Shown here piece by piece: positions 17,842-27,119 of a stretch of DNA of 64,000 nt. The position numbers and the translations under genes were made by a program. The DNA lies in the NCBI GenBank assembly GCA_016287245.1, contig JAEEWG010000013.1, forward strand, positions 1-64,000, given 5' to 3'. The notes below the pieces were generated by a model. The model was given only the letters and a program-made list of their open reading frames with translations. It made no database searches and was not told the origin of the DNA. How positions within the stretch are numbered: the stretch's first letter is position 1; the number at the start of each line of letters is the position of its first letter. Source of the stretch: Clostridia bacterium (GTDB lineage Bacteria > Bacillota > Clostridia > Saccharofermentanales > Saccharofermentanaceae).

Positions 17842-18652
17842 ATGCGGCAAGCTCCTTTGATTCCTTGCTCGGATCCAGTCCGAAACGTTCTTCATCCAGA
17901 TCCTCTTTCTTCGGCTCGATCAGGATCACGTCAAACGGTTTTTCCTGTTCTGCCTTGATCTGGTCACCGCGAAGCAGTTCGAGTACCGCCAGAAATCCGA
18001 CGATCCGATCCATCTTCTCAGCCTGGTGGGCGGGAAAGAGCTCGTGGAAAAAGACTTTTCCTCTACCCTTCAAACGGTCCCACACGTATCTTATTTTATC
18101 ACGAATGGAGAACTTATCCCTTTTGAGGATATGTGTAATACGGGAGGCAATATCTGCAAAACGCACTTTATTTCTCTTGCAGATGTCTTCGATGCTTTTC
18201 CCGAGGGCCTCCTCATCAACAGGAGCCGGTGCGCTCTCTACTTTGATGCCGATGGACGCCGGGGTCTGCGGAAGACGGTACATACACTTGGAGTAATCGC
18301 GGTAACGGTCCTTGAGATCGTTTGCAAGCATCTTGCAGCGGCGGTATTCCAGAAGCTTGACGACAAGTTCTTCTCTCGGGTCCGGTTCCGATGAGGTATC
18401 CGCGACATTTCTGTCCGGAAGCAGCATACGGGACTTGATGTGCACAAGCGTTGCCGCCATCAGCAAAAATTCAGAAGCAACCTCCATATCCAGAGAACTC
18501 ATCTTATCGAGATACTCCATATACTGGTCGGTCACTTCTGCGATCGGGATATCATAGATATCGATATCGTTTTTCTCAATCAAATGAAACAGAAGGTCCA
18601 GCGGACCTTCAAACTTACGAAGTCTGACTTGTGGATTCTCCAGTGCTGCCAC
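17834..18652 (-). CDS. scpA: Segregation and condensation protein A
   Basis: ScpA, the kleisin subunit that bridges the SMC heads and binds ScpB. The protein is 272 residues. The N-terminal signature FEGPLDLLFHLIEKNDIDIYDIPI is nearly canonical, followed by YMEYLDKM and the LLMAATLVHIKSRMLLP helix. The start is a GTG at 18652 with AGGAG directly upstream. It overlaps scpB and follows trpS by 25 bp. Confidence 0.97.
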   Translation of the reverse strand: MAALENPQVRLRKFEGPLDLLFHLIEKNDIDIYDIPIAEVTDQYMEYLDKMSSLDMEVASEFLLMAATLVHIKSRMLLPDRNVADTSSEPDPREELVVKLLEYRRCKMLANDLKDRYRDYSKCMYRLPQTPASIGIKVESAPAPVDEEALGKSIEDICKRNKVRFADIASRITHILKRDKFSIRDKIRYVWDRLKGRGKVFFHELFPAHQAEKMDRIVGFLAVLELLRGDQIKAEQEKPFDVILIEPKKEDLDEERFGLDPSKESKELAAYD

Positions 18653-18677
18653 GGTCTCCTACCTCAAGCTGTTTCCC

Positions 18678-19682
18678 TTATTTTTCCGGATCAAAGCCGA
18701 TCATAACGGCTTTTCTTACTTCACGGATCGTCTCTTCAGCCTTTTTGCCTGCCTTCTCTCTTCCCTGACGGAGGATCTCAAGAAGTTTCGGCTCATCCTG
18801 AAGAAGAGCGGTTCTTTTCTCGTAGATCGGCGTATGGAACTCGGCGATCTTTTCCTGAAGCATCTTCTTGCAGGCTACACATCCGATGCATCCGCCCTTG
18901 CACTGCTCCGTGATCTCCGGGACCTTCTCCTCGTTGAACACTTTCTGGAAAGCGTAAACTGTGCAGATATCCGGATGGCCCGGGTCATCTTTACGGATAC
19001 GGGCCGGGTCAGTGATCATGCTCATGACCTTCTTCTTTACTTCTTCCGGTGTATCAGCAAGTGCGATCGTGTTGCCGTAGCTCTTACTCATCTTTCTTCC
19101 GTCAGTTCCCGGAAGCACCTTCGCCTTTGTGAAAAGAGGCTGCGGCTCCGGAAGGACTTCCGACTTATAAAGATAGTTGAAACGACGGGCCAGTTCACGT
19201 GTGATCTCAAGGTGAGCCTGCTGGTCTTCACCTACAGGTACGTAGTTGGCGCGATACATCAGGATATCCGCTGCCATAAGGACGGGATAACCGAGGAATC
19301 CGTATGTCATAATGTCTTTCTCGGAAGACATGTTGGCGATCATGTCCTTATATGTCGGGCATCTTTCGAGCCAGGAAAGCGGAGTGTTCATGCCGAGCAG
19401 AAGATAGAGCTCTGCATGCTGCTTTACATCGGACTGCAGGAAGATCGTCGCCTTTTCCGGATCCACACCACTTGCCAGAATATCGGCAAGAAGACCGAGC
19501 GTATTCTTGCGAAGTACGTCCGTATCTGCATAACCGGTCGTCAGAGCATGCCAGTCAGCGATGAAGAAATAGCACTCATACTGATCCTGCAGGCGCACCC
19601 AGTTCTCGATAGCGCCGAAATAGTTTCCCAGATGAATGTTTCCTGTTGGACGTGTTCCTGAAAGTACGATCTTGTTTTCCAT
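18678..19682 (-). CDS. trpS: Tryptophanyl-tRNA synthetase
   Basis: TrpRS, a class I aminoacyl-tRNA synthetase, 334 residues, close to the bacterial norm. It has the HIGH-like HLGN (residues 17–20) in GTRPTGNIHLGNYFGA, the tryptophan-pocket LMAADILMYRA region and the KMSKS loop. A CxxCxxCxxC-like cluster (CKGGCIGCVACKK, residues ~265–277) resembles the metal site found in some TrpRS forms. GAGGG lies upstream of the ATG. It sits in the middle of the ileS-led operon. Confidence 0.97.
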   Translation of the reverse strand: MENKIVLSGTRPTGNIHLGNYFGAIENWVRLQDQYECYFFIADWHALTTGYADTDVLRKNTLGLLADILASGVDPEKATIFLQSDVKQHAELYLLLGMNTPLSWLERCPTYKDMIANMSSEKDIMTYGFLGYPVLMAADILMYRANYVPVGEDQQAHLEITRELARRFNYLYKSEVLPEPQPLFTKAKVLPGTDGRKMSKSYGNTIALADTPEEVKKKVMSMITDPARIRKDDPGHPDICTVYAFQKVFNEEKVPEITEQCKGGCIGCVACKKMLQEKIAEFHTPIYEKRTALLQDEPKLLEILRQGREKAGKKAEETIREVRKAVMIGFDPEK

Positions 19683-19719
19683 GTTTACCCTCTTTATTGT
19701 TATATGTATTTTTATAAGA

Positions 19720-20451
19720 TTACGTGATCATTTGCCATAGCAGATCGGCACAGATCCGGTTGACCGGCCAGCGGAACGGATATTCGATCCACTGAACGAT
19801 CTTGCTTAAGATACCGATTCTGCCGTTTCCGAATCTTGCCGCGATCACAAGCGCGAAGAAAATATAGTAGCTGTACTGCGAGATCGTCTCAAACTGCTGT
19901 CTCCACTTATAAGGGACAAAAGTCGAGATGAAACGGTATCCGTCAAGCGGCGGGATCGGGATCAGGTTAAAGGCCATGAAGAGGAATCCGTATTCCCTTA
20001 AGTAGTAAAGGAAGTTCATGATCAGATTCTGGAAAAGAGCACTCTTTTCGGAATCCGCCGGATGCTTAACGAAGTAAGCTGTCGCAAATACGAACAGGAA
20101 AGACGCCACGATCGCGGTAATGTAGTTAGCTGTAACACCGGCCAGACTGATCAGCCGCTCACAGGTAGGACGCTTAAACTTCTTAAGATTATTCGGATTA
20201 TACTGGACAGGCTTTGCCCAGCCGAATCCGGCGATAAGGAGCATGATCGCACCCAGCGGATCGATGTGTGCCATCGGGTTGAGTGTGACCCTGCCCTGGT
20301 GTCGCGGTGTATCGTCACCCATCTTCACGGCTACCCACGCATGCATGAATTCATGTACCGAGAATGTAAAACTCAGCACAATGATCAGGAGCGTCAAAAG
20401 CATGACGATCTCTGGAACAGAGGCACCGGATTGGATGATGTCAAATAACAT
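19720..20451 (-). CDS. Site-2-protease-type M50 membrane metallopeptidase
   Basis: A 243-residue integral membrane zinc protease of the M50 (S2P/YwhC-like) family. The metal motif HEFMHA is in the first part (SVHEFMHAWVAVKMGDD), and the second signature NLIPIPPLDGYR lies in a later membrane helix. At least four hydrophobic segments can be seen. Family members cut within or near the membrane; the substrate is not predictable. It lies between ileS (17 bp) and trpS (37 bp), an arrangement that says little about function. Confidence 0.92.
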   Translation of the reverse strand: MLFDIIQSGASVPEIVMLLTLLIIVLSFTFSVHEFMHAWVAVKMGDDTPRHQGRVTLNPMAHIDPLGAIMLLIAGFGWAKPVQYNPNNLKKFKRPTCERLISLAGVTANYITAIVASFLFVFATAYFVKHPADSEKSALFQNLIMNFLYYLREYGFLFMAFNLIPIPPLDGYRFISTFVPYKWRQQFETISQYSYYIFFALVIAARFGNGRIGILSKIVQWIEYPFRWPVNRICADLLWQMIT

Positions 20452-20468
20452 AAGTTACTTACTCCTAC

Positions 20469-23400
20469 TTAGTTCTTCGTAAGTGAGATGCTTACCTTCT
20501 CACCATTGATATCCAGTTCAACAGACTGATCATCCGTACCCTCGGAGATCTCTGTCGCAAGAACATCGGATGCGATCTGATCACCAAACTTGGTGAATAC
20601 ACTCTGCAGTTTCTCCCCGCATGCATACTTGATGCTGATACGGTCAGTTACCTCAAATCCGGACTTCTTTCTCTGATTCTGGATCTTCGAGACGATTTCA
20701 CGGACGAAACCTTCTTCGATGAGTGCGTCATCGAGCTTGGTATCCAGAGATACTGTAAAGCCCTTATCTGCCTGTGTGGACAGACCTTCCGGCTGAACAT
20801 TTTCCACGAGCAGGTCTTCTGTCAGAAGTTCGAAATTCTCGCCATCGACCTCGATATTGATCTTACCGTCCTTCTCGAGAGCCGCCATGGTCTCCTTACC
20901 CGGGAGAGCGGCGATGACTTCCTTCGCCGCATTGAGCTTCGCACCGAGCTTTCTGCCGAGTGTTCTGAGCTGCGGCTTAAACTTATAATCCAGGAGCGAA
21001 GATGCATCCTTAAGGAATGCTACTTCGTGAACATTCAATTCTTCCTTGATGATCGTCTGGTACTCTTCCGGCAGTTCATCTTCGCAGACCGCATAGAGCT
21101 TGCTGAGCGGCTGACGGATCTTGAGGTTTGCCGCCTGACGGCAGGACAGTGCCAGAGTAACGATCTGCTGGACATCATCCATGTTTCTCTCGAGATCTTC
21201 GTCGATCCATGCTTCTTCAGCTACCGGGTAGTCACACATGTGGATAGACATCGGAGCGTCCGCATTTACGGAACGGACGAGGTTCTGGTAGATTGCTTCC
21301 GTCATGAACGGGATAAACGGTGCGGCCAGACGTGTAAACTGTTCAAGTACAGTGTAGAGCGTCATGTACGCATTGATCTTATCCTGAGTCATTTCCTTGC
21401 CCCAGTATCTTTCACGTCCGCGACGAACATACCAGTTGGAAAGGTCATCCACAAAGTTCTCCATCAGACGGGAAGCACCGGTGATGTCATAGCTCTGCAT
21501 CTTGCTGTCTACGATCTTCTCGAGGGAAGCAAGTCTTGAGAGGATCCACTTATCCATTACGGAAAGCTTATCGTACTCGAGGCTGTACTTGGTCGGATCG
21601 AACTGGTCGATCTCCGCGTAGAGGATGTAGAACGCATAGGTATTCCAGAGCGTTCCCATGAACTTACCGAGGATCTTATCTACGTTGCTGTGGTCGAAAC
21701 GGGACGGCAGCCACGGTGCATTCGCACTGTAGAAATACCATCTTGCCGCATCGGCACCCTGACGATTGAGGATATCCCACGGGTCGACGACGTTGCCCTT
21801 ATGCTTACTCATCTTGATGCCGTCCTTATCCTGAACGAGACCCATGACGATAACGTTCTCGAACGGAGATCTTCCGAACAGCTGTGTGCTGATCGCCAGG
21901 AGCGAATAGAACCATCCACGGGTCTGATCAAGTGCCTCAGAGATGAACTGGCACGGATAGTGTGCTTCGAAGAACTCCTTGTTCTCGAAAGGATAGTGGA
22001 ACTGCGCAAACGGCATCGCACCACTATCGAACCAGCAGTCGATGACCTCGGAAACACGTGTCATCGGCTTACCGCACTTTTCGCAGGTAACGTGTACGTT
22101 ATCCACATACGGCTTATGCAGCTCGATATCGTCCGGGCAGTCCGTGGACTTCTCTTTTAATTCAGCGATCGATCCGATGCACTGACGGTGTCCGCACTCA
22201 CACTCCCATACCGGAAGCGGAGTACCCCAGTAACGCTCACGGGAGATACCCCAGTCAACCACGTTCTCGAGGAAGTTGCCCATACGGCCGTCACGGATCG
22301 TCTCCGGATACCAGTTCGCCATACGGTTGCTCTTTACAAGCTGATCCTTGACCTTGGTCATAGCGATGAACCAGGAAGATCTTGCGTAGTAGATGAGCGG
22401 AGTATCGCATCTCCAGCAGAACGGATAATCATGCTCATACGGCATCTTCTTCAGAAGCTTGCCTTCCATGTTGAGCTTTTTGATGATGAGCGGATCCGCA
22501 TCCTTTACGAAAAGACCCGCGAATTCTTCGCAATCCTCCGGAAGTGTACCGTCTTCCTTGACGAGCTGTACGAATGGAAGGTCATTGTCACGACCGACTC
22601 TTGCGTCGTCTTCACCGAATGCCGGCGCGATATGAACGATACCGGTACCATCGCTCATGGTAACGTAGCTGTCCGCGCATACCTTGAAAGCTTCTTTTCT
22701 GCTCTTGGCAACTGCATCAGCAGAATACGGGAACAAAGACTCATACTTCTTGCCGACGAGCTCTGTGCCCTGATATCTTTCGAGGATCTCATACTCATCG
22801 AAAAGCTGCGGAACGAGGCAGCCGGCCATGTAGTACATGACCTTCTTCTCTGTTCCGTCAAGATCCTTCGGGACAGCGATCTTCACATACTCATCTGTCG
22901 GACTGACGCAGAGTGCAACGTTCGACGGGAGAGTCCACGGTGTCGTGGTCCATGCGGCAAAGTAGGTATCTTCTTCTCCGACGACCTTAAAGCGTACGAA
23001 AACGGAGTTCTCTTTTACGGCCTTGTAGCCCTGGGCAACTTCATGGCTCGAAAGCGCAGTACCGCAGCGCGGGCAGTACGGCACGATCTTGTGGCCCTTG
23101 TAGAGCATATCCTTGTCCCACAGGGTCTTAAGTGCCCACCACTCGGACTCGATGTATGTATTGTCGTATGTGACATACGGGTGCTCCATGTCTGCCCAGA
23201 AACCAACGCGGTCAGACATCTGCTCCCACTCTTCTTTATACTTCCAGACGGATTCCTTACACTTCTTGATGAAAGGTTCTACACCGTACTCTTCGATCTG
23301 CGGCTTGCCGTTGATGCCGAGCATCTTCTCGACTTCGAGCTCGACCGGAAGACCGTGGGTATCCCAGCCCGCCTTGAACTGCACATGCTCACCCTTCATG

Positions 23401-23621
23401 GAGTGGTATCTCGGAACGACGTCCTTAATGACACGGGTCTTAATATGTCCGATATGCGGCTTGCCGTTAGCTGTCGGAGGACCGTCATACAGCGTAAAGC
23501 TCGGTGTTCCGTCCTTCTCCGGGCGGATCGACTTCTTCTGGATGTCATTTGCTTTCCAGAAAGCCAGCACTTCCTTCTCGCGATCGATAAACTTCATATC
23601 CGGCGATACTTTTTTATACAT
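20469..23621 (-). CDS. ileS: Isoleucyl-tRNA synthetase, eukaryote-like (type 2)
   Basis: IleRS, 1050 residues, charging tRNA-Ile and editing Val-tRNA. HIGH is at residues 56–59 (KPHIGHIKTR) and the second motif is KMSKHKGN. The CP1 editing domain follows (TTPWTLPSN). Cys pairs YCPRCG, CECGHRQC and CEKCGKP are typical of the eukaryote-like type 2 enzymes, and the C-terminal zinc finger of type 1 enzymes is absent. Type 2 enzymes are as a rule poorly inhibited by mupirocin; whether this one is so is inference. GAGG lies seven bases before the ATG. It is the first gene of a nine-gene operon. No T-box is visible in the ~30-base leader. Confidence 0.97.
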   Translation of the reverse strand: MYKKVSPDMKFIDREKEVLAFWKANDIQKKSIRPEKDGTPSFTLYDGPPTANGKPHIGHIKTRVIKDVVPRYHSMKGEHVQFKAGWDTHGLPVELEVEKMLGINGKPQIEEYGVEPFIKKCKESVWKYKEEWEQMSDRVGFWADMEHPYVTYDNTYIESEWWALKTLWDKDMLYKGHKIVPYCPRCGTALSSHEVAQGYKAVKENSVFVRFKVVGEEDTYFAAWTTTPWTLPSNVALCVSPTDEYVKIAVPKDLDGTEKKVMYYMAGCLVPQLFDEYEILERYQGTELVGKKYESLFPYSADAVAKSRKEAFKVCADSYVTMSDGTGIVHIAPAFGEDDARVGRDNDLPFVQLVKEDGTLPEDCEEFAGLFVKDADPLIIKKLNMEGKLLKKMPYEHDYPFCWRCDTPLIYYARSSWFIAMTKVKDQLVKSNRMANWYPETIRDGRMGNFLENVVDWGISRERYWGTPLPVWECECGHRQCIGSIAELKEKSTDCPDDIELHKPYVDNVHVTCEKCGKPMTRVSEVIDCWFDSGAMPFAQFHYPFENKEFFEAHYPCQFISEALDQTRGWFYSLLAISTQLFGRSPFENVIVMGLVQDKDGIKMSKHKGNVVDPWDILNRQGADAARWYFYSANAPWLPSRFDHSNVDKILGKFMGTLWNTYAFYILYAEIDQFDPTKYSLEYDKLSVMDKWILSRLASLEKIVDSKMQSYDITGASRLMENFVDDLSNWYVRRGRERYWGKEMTQDKINAYMTLYTVLEQFTRLAAPFIPFMTEAIYQNLVRSVNADAPMSIHMCDYPVAEEAWIDEDLERNMDDVQQIVTLALSCRQAANLKIRQPLSKLYAVCEDELPEEYQTIIKEELNVHEVAFLKDASSLLDYKFKPQLRTLGRKLGAKLNAAKEVIAALPGKETMAALEKDGKINIEVDGENFELLTEDLLVENVQPEGLSTQADKGFTVSLDTKLDDALIEEGFVREIVSKIQNQRKKSGFEVTDRISIKYACGEKLQSVFTKFGDQIASDVLATEISEGTDDQSVELDINGEKVSISLTKN

Positions 23622-23654
23622 AGTAAAACCTCTACTTCTCTAAAAGCTCCCGTC

Positions 23655-23660
23655 ATTATA
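23655..23660 (-). promoter_or_regulatory. Extended -10 promoter of the ileS operon
   Basis: TGTTATAAT on the minus strand gives a perfect -10 with an upstream TG. No good -35 is seen. The start would lie about 30 bases before the ileS ATG. Confidence 0.6.
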
Positions 23661-23726
23661 ACATACGATGCCATTTGTGAGTATATTTTTTATATTATAG
23701 AGACAATTTCGTCAAAAATGACAAAG

Positions 23727-23763
23727 AAACGTTCCCGAAGGTGACTTCCCACGGGAACGTTCA
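23727..23763 (-). terminator. Intrinsic terminator after the GH120 gene
   Basis: The stem GAACGTTCCCG/CGGGAACGTTTC is 10–11 bp with a ~14-base loop, followed on the minus strand by a T-rich stretch. It lies about 30 bases past the beta-xylosidase stop. Confidence 0.85.
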
Positions 23764-23794
23764 TTAATTGCCGCTTACGATTCCGGGCAAAGTT

Positions 23795-25789
23795 TTAGAC
23801 TTCGTACTCTTCCTTTACCTCGGCAAAAGGACCTGCGATAGTAGAAACGCCTCGATCATTTCCGTAATAGTCGTAATTGAAGATGATATCGGAGCCGTCC
23901 GTATTCTCGAAGCGCTGCTCCGGCTGGAAGGCTTTCCCAAGGATATCCGTATTGATGATACCGCAGGAAAAGTCTGAGATCTTCTTCATGACATTCGTTA
24001 CGAGGAAATACTTGCCGTTTCTCTCCACTACATCCGCTGTCGCCTTGAATCTTTTAACGACGAGCTTCTTTTCTTCTTTCTTCCACTCCTTGGCGCCGTT
24101 AAAGTAGACATTGCCATTGATCCATACCGGCAGGTGCTGGAAGTGCTTTTCCATGATCTTATGCTCATACGCCATCGGTTCATTGAGATGGAAGGAATCG
24201 ATCCACTCCTGATAGGTCGGGTATTCATCGAACTGGAAGGTACCGACCTCCTGCTTGTCGAAGAACTGCTCCGGGACATCCTCCGGTCGTTCTTCGATCG
24301 GCCACTTCTGAATGAAGATGTTGTTGTAGATACGGTCATCGCCGTGAAGGATACTCATGAAGCCCATGACCTCCGTTCTGTGCGGGAAGTGATATGGCGT
24401 ATAGCGGGGCTGGTTCTTACCGGATACGAATTCATCCGTGCCTTCACCGATCGCCTGGAACGTGCCGCAGATCAGGTTATTTACGACGGCCACGCCCTCT
24501 GTCGCCAGACGCAGGGAGGCCTTACTGAGCATGATGTTGTTGTCTACAAGCGTCGGACCATGACCGACTTCGATGAAGATGTCCTGGCTCATGATGGTGC
24601 CCGGGATCCTCTTGGCGAAATCCGGAGTATGGTTATCGTGCAGGAGGTTCCGGGAAAGGATCGTGCCCTGGGCCTGCCAGTCGCACCAGAGGCCCATCGT
24701 GCAGTGATGGACATGGTTCCTTCTCATAATGACGTCGATCGCCGCATGGAGCTTGATACCCGCGATCTCGGCGCCGCCGACTTCCATCATGTTGTTGATG
24801 TTATGGATGTGGTTGTCCTCGATGATCGAGAATACACAGCCCATTCTTCCGACGATACCTGTCTGCTCACAGTGATGGATGTGGCATCTTCTGACGATAT
24901 GGGAACCGATATTCTCTTTGAGCCATCCGTGATACTGGCCGCGGCAGACGGCGTCACGCTCCATCTGCGTCGGGCTCTTTACACGGTACTTGGTGAAATA
25001 GTGATCGTTCTCGGGATCGAGATATTTACCGAGAGAAATACCGCAGCAGCGGCTGTGGGAGACTTCACAGTCCTCGATGATCCAGCCGCGGCTCCAGTGC
25101 GGGCCTATCATGCCGTCCTGGAAAGCGGCCGGCGGAGCCCATGTGGTCGCTGCCTTATTAACTGTAAATCCGGAAAACGTGATATAACCGACACCGGTCT
25201 TACTCGGGAAGAAGCAGTTTCTTCGAACATTGATCTCGACCTTTGCCTTATTCGGATCTTTTCCCTGAAAATTGGCATAGATCACAGTCTTTCCGTCTTT
25301 CTGCTCGCAATACCACTTACGCGTGGAGTTTTCCGGCTCCCAGGAAGCGATGTCCTTTTCGCCCTTCAGGCAGTCTTCCAGCGTATCTGTCTCGTAGAGG
25401 GCGACATCGTTGATATACACGCATCCTGTATGCGGATGACGGTGCCAGAAGTACCAGTCGCCGCCGATCCTGGTGTCATAAGGGTTATAGGAACCGAAAA
25501 TGCCGTTGTCGATCTCGACTTTCCAGGTCTTCCCCTTATATTTTTCCCAGCCCTTAACGATCTCGGCACCGGTAATTACGGCCTTGAGCGGCTCGACGGA
25601 ACGATAGGTGATACGTGCGTCTTCAGTTCCCGCATTTGCCGGATCGACATATTCGCGGTACACACCCGGCATAACGAGGACTTCATCCCCTGGCTTTGCC
25701 ACTTTTGCGGCAGCACTGATCGTCAGGAACGGATGCTCTTTCGTCCCGCATCCCTGAGACTTCGTTTTCTGGTCAACGTAGTAGATCAT
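23795..25789 (-). CDS. GH120 family beta-xylosidase
   Basis: A 664-residue right-handed parallel beta-helix glycosidase. It resembles the GH120 beta-xylosidase of Thermoanaerobacterium over most of its length: PGVYREYV, YANFQGKDPN, VEINVRR, IGPHWSRGWIIED, AGIKLHAAIDV, LWCDWQAQGT and FIEVGHGP. The known catalytic Asp and Glu of that family match Asp370 (LWCDWQ) and Glu407 (IFIEVG). There is no signal peptide, so it should act on short xylo-oligosaccharides in the cytoplasm, releasing xylose. GGAGG precedes the ATG, which overlaps the stop of the HD gene by ATGA. It is the last gene of an operon otherwise made of RNA-modification and HD genes. Confidence 0.9.
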   Translation of the reverse strand: MIYYVDQKTKSQGCGTKEHPFLTISAAAKVAKPGDEVLVMPGVYREYVDPANAGTEDARITYRSVEPLKAVITGAEIVKGWEKYKGKTWKVEIDNGIFGSYNPYDTRIGGDWYFWHRHPHTGCVYINDVALYETDTLEDCLKGEKDIASWEPENSTRKWYCEQKDGKTVIYANFQGKDPNKAKVEINVRRNCFFPSKTGVGYITFSGFTVNKAATTWAPPAAFQDGMIGPHWSRGWIIEDCEVSHSRCCGISLGKYLDPENDHYFTKYRVKSPTQMERDAVCRGQYHGWLKENIGSHIVRRCHIHHCEQTGIVGRMGCVFSIIEDNHIHNINNMMEVGGAEIAGIKLHAAIDVIMRRNHVHHCTMGLWCDWQAQGTILSRNLLHDNHTPDFAKRIPGTIMSQDIFIEVGHGPTLVDNNIMLSKASLRLATEGVAVVNNLICGTFQAIGEGTDEFVSGKNQPRYTPYHFPHRTEVMGFMSILHGDDRIYNNIFIQKWPIEERPEDVPEQFFDKQEVGTFQFDEYPTYQEWIDSFHLNEPMAYEHKIMEKHFQHLPVWINGNVYFNGAKEWKKEEKKLVVKRFKATADVVERNGKYFLVTNVMKKISDFSCGIINTDILGKAFQPEQRFENTDGSDIIFNYDYYGNDRGVSTIAGPFAEVKEEYEV

Positions 25790-26409
25790 TGTTTTTCCTC
25801 CAAAATGTATGCTGATTCAATGTCGGATGTGAAGATCGCCACGACGGACGGGTACATCTTCGCGGTCTCGGAAAACGGATCCGGATACGTATTCTTGTCC
25901 GGACCCATGTGAAGGCGGATCATCGCATATTCCTCAGCCTTGAGGCGGATAAAGTTCTGTATGTACCAGCAGGACTTCTCCCCGTGTCCTACGGGGAAAG
26001 TGTCCTTGATGCCCCAGACTTCCTTTTCGACCCAGTTGGCCACTTCTTTTCCGTACTGGTTCACCTTGGTGCCCTCTTTTACGTTCTTCACTTCCTTGAC
26101 GTAGAAGTTGACCTTGCAAAGATCGTGAAGAAGCGATGTGATGATCACTGTATCCGGCTCGATCGTGATAAGACCCTGGCTTACTTTTTCCGAAAGGCGC
26201 TGATACACGTGAAGACTGTGAAGTGCCAGTCCTCCTTCACAGTGCAGGTGATATTTTGTAGATGCGGGCGCCGTGAAAAAATCCGTCTTTGTGACGATCC
26301 ATTCCACCAGCCGCTCGATGCCCGGACGCTTCGTCGAAAGGAGAAGCTCCGTTATTTTCTTCTGATTTTCGTCTCTTTGTTCTTTCGTGATTACAAATTC
26401 TTCTGTCAT
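25786..26409 (-). CDS. HD-domain phosphohydrolase
   Basis: A 207-residue HD-superfamily protein. The metal-binding set is visible: His in YHLHCEGGLALHSLHVY, the HD pair in LLHDLCKV, and a later Asp in FTSDIESA. Such proteins hydrolyse phosphate esters of nucleotides or related substrates; the substrate here is unknown. The ATG at 26409 is chosen for its AAAGGAG site; it lies 4 bp past the stop of the pseudouridine synthase gene. It overlaps the beta-xylosidase gene by ATGA, which implies coupled translation. Confidence 0.88.
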   Translation of the reverse strand: MTEEFVITKEQRDENQKKITELLLSTKRPGIERLVEWIVTKTDFFTAPASTKYHLHCEGGLALHSLHVYQRLSEKVSQGLITIEPDTVIITSLLHDLCKVNFYVKEVKNVKEGTKVNQYGKEVANWVEKEVWGIKDTFPVGHGEKSCWYIQNFIRLKAEEYAMIRLHMGPDKNTYPDPFSETAKMYPSVVAIFTSDIESAYILEEKQ

Positions 26410-26413
26410 TGCC

Positions 26414-27118
26414 TCACTCCTTTGCAAATTGTTTCCATGGCTCTTCGTCTGCAAGCGGCAGTTCGAAGACCATTCTTTCGTGACTGACCGGATGGTCCAC
26501 CTCGAGGTGATACGATTCCAGCAGGATATCGCCCGCGAAACGGTTGGGACCCTTGCCGTATTTTCTGTCCCCGACGATCGGATGTCCGATGGAGGACAGC
26601 TGGGAACGGATCTGATGAGACCGCCCCGTGTGAAGGTCGATAGAAAGGAGCGTCACCGGAACGCCGGCGATCCGCCCTTCTCCGAGGACCTCATATTCGA
26701 GAAAACTCTCTTTGGCTTCCTTCGGGGCCGTTTTTCTGTCGGCAAAGACCTTGACCAGATTGGTCTTGGGGTCTTTGAGGAGAAATGAGCGGATCTGTCC
26801 TTTTTCCTCGGAAAAAGATCCGTACACGATAGCCCGGTATTTCTTACTTACTGTGCGGTTTCTGATCTGTTCGGAGATCCTCGACGCACACTTACTGGTC
26901 TTGGCGAAGACCATCACGCCCCGCACGGGACGGTCGAGCCGGTGAAGAAGTCCTAAATATGCCTCTCCCGGCTTTTTATACTTTTCCACAAGATACGCCT
27001 TCAGAAGCGTAAGCATATCCGGATCGCCCGAAGGATCTTCCTGTGAAAGGACCCCTGAAGGTTTTACCGCCACCAGAAGATGGTTGTCCTCGAAGAGGAT
27101 CTTCGGCACCTCCCCCAT
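26414..27118 (-). CDS. RluA-family RNA pseudouridine synthase
   Basis: A 234-residue pseudouridine synthase. The catalytic Asp lies in the family motif HRLDRPVRG; further blocks are VAVKPSGVLSQ near the N-terminus, KKYRAIVYG, and the C-terminal LHTGRSHQIR and GHPIVGDRKYG. No S4 domain is present, so it is the short RluA form. It modifies rRNA or tRNA; the exact uridine cannot be told. It starts one base after the upstream methyltransferase ends. Confidence 0.94.
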   Translation of the reverse strand: MGEVPKILFEDNHLLVAVKPSGVLSQEDPSGDPDMLTLLKAYLVEKYKKPGEAYLGLLHRLDRPVRGVMVFAKTSKCASRISEQIRNRTVSKKYRAIVYGSFSEEKGQIRSFLLKDPKTNLVKVFADRKTAPKEAKESFLEYEVLGEGRIAGVPVTLLSIDLHTGRSHQIRSQLSSIGHPIVGDRKYGKGPNRFAGDILLESYHLEVDHPVSHERMVFELPLADEEPWKQFAKE

Positions 27119-27119
27119 C

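Noticed and set aside
23622..23726. Possible T-box before ileS
   Set aside because: The leader from the extended -10 to the ATG is only about 30 bases and has no specifier stem or terminator/antiterminator pair.
22188..23744. Long plus-strand open frame of 518 codons across ileS
   Set aside because: It is the antisense shadow of a well-supported IleRS gene; it has no ribosome site, no recognisable domain and an amino acid make-up typical of reverse-complement reading.
24134..25912. Plus-strand frame of 592 codons opposite the GH120 gene
   Set aside because: The minus-strand GH120 protein matches a known family over its full length; the plus frame has no motif.
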